DNA from: Methanomassiliicoccus sp. UBA6
GTDB taxonomy: Archaea; Thermoplasmatota; Thermoplasmata; Methanomassiliicoccales; Methanomassiliicoccaceae
DNA length: 5,137 nt
NCBI GenBank assembly: GCA_002508545.1
Contig: DAVH01000047.1
Span: 51,861 to 56,997, forward strand
Reading direction: 5' to 3'
The position numbers and the translations under genes are program-made. Shown in pieces: positions 4,787 through 5,137 of this stretch (within the stretch, counting starts at the first letter, position 1; the number at the start of each line of letters is the position of its first letter). A model generated the notes under the pieces. That model did not search any database. It was not told the DNA's origin and saw only the letters and a list, made by a program, of their open reading frames with translations.

Positions 4787-5137
4787 TCATTTCTTGGCGT
4801 CCTTCCGCTTGATCTCCGGGGTGTATCTCTTCAGCAGCGCGGCGTTGGTGACCACCGACACCGAGCTCATGGCCATGGCCCCGGCGGCCACTATCGGGTT
4901 CAGCAGCACACCGAGGAACGGGTACAGCACCCCAGCGGCGATGGGGATGCCCGCCGAGTTGTAGCCGAGCGCCCAGAACAGGTTCTGGCGTATCTTGGTC
5001 ATCGTCCTCCGGGACAGCTGTATCGCGGCCACCGCGTCGAGGAGATCGCTGCGTATCAGCACGACGTCCCCGGTCTCCATTGCCACGTCCGTACCGCTGC
5101 CTATGGCGATGCCCACGTCCGCCTGCGCCAGCGCCGG
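4787..5137 (-). CDS. copA: CopA-type Cu(I)-exporting P-type ATPase, C-terminal part only
   Basis: The gene runs off the right edge; 116 C-terminal residues are visible, starting PALAQADVGIAIGSGTDVA, the end of the hinge region of the ATP-binding domain in P1B ATPases. Two membrane helices follow: the seventh (about NLFWALGYNSAGIPIAAGVLY) carries the Tyr-Asn pair, and the eighth (about NPIVAAGAMAMSSVSVVTN) carries the Met-Ser-Ser. In the P1B-1 subgroup these residues form the Cu(I) transport site together with the CPC of helix six, which is out of view. This makes Cu(I), or Ag(I), export from the cytoplasm the likely role, in preference to Zn/Cd transport. The protein ends in a short Lys-rich tail (KRKDAKK). 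The YHS protein gene follows on the same strand and probably works with it. The phosphorylation DKTG motif and any N-terminal metal-binding domain lie outside the window. Confidence 0.92.
   Translation of the reverse strand, partial: PALAQADVGIAIGSGTDVAMETGDVVLIRSDLLDAVAAIQLSRRTMTKIRQNLFWALGYNSAGIPIAAGVLYPFLGVLLNPIVAAGAMAMSSVSVVTNAALLKRYTPEIKRKDAKK

Overview
The window is GC-rich DNA from a methanogenic archaeon. Three co-directional genes at the left edge (1-1935) encode the methanogenesis marker proteins Mmp15, Mmp17 and Mmp7, families that to my knowledge are confined to methanogens and their close relatives that carry methyl-coenzyme M reductase (MCR). Gene spacing and signals are archaeal: TGATG start/stop overlaps, short leaders, a TATA box about 25 nt before a likely start site, and a T-tract terminator. 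The high GC, a stand-alone GlcD-like flavoprotein and a copper ATPase would fit Methanomassiliicoccales or a GC-rich methanomicrobial lineage, but the sequence alone does not settle this.

Layout. 1-446: 3' end of mmp15 (2-hydroxyacyl-CoA dehydratase activase-like ATPase). 446-1003: mmp17. 1003-1935: mmp7. The three genes are chained by one-base TGATG overlaps and are probably translated together; Mmp7 and Mmp17 belong to the ATP-dependent machinery that reductively activates MCR. A DUF123/Uri-type GIY-YIG nuclease-like gene follows on the same strand (to 2368). It has no convincing start codon, and a hairpin covers its only good ribosome-binding sequence. 2369-2833: 465 bases without a credible protein gene and visibly more AT-rich than the flanks. 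Inside it (about 2490-2720) is a dense set of perfect hairpins, two closed by GAAA tetraloops and grouped in a multi-helix junction. I read this as an unidentified structured RNA with its own possible promoter, and it is the most unusual thing here.

2834-4435: a monocistronic FAD-binding oxidase of the GlcD/VAO superfamily with a clear TATA box, ribosome-binding site and T-tract terminator. It keeps the FAD-binding half but lacks the metal-binding histidine motifs of normal D-2-hydroxyacid dehydrogenases. 4483-5137 (minus strand): the C-terminal end of a CopA-type Cu(I) ATPase followed by a 56-residue YHS metal-binding protein, converging on the oxidase gene. This pair is probably a copper-handling unit.

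Functionally there are three blocks: MCR activation (left), a flavin oxidoreductase of unknown substrate (centre right), and copper export or homeostasis (right edge), with a possible new RNA gene between the first two.
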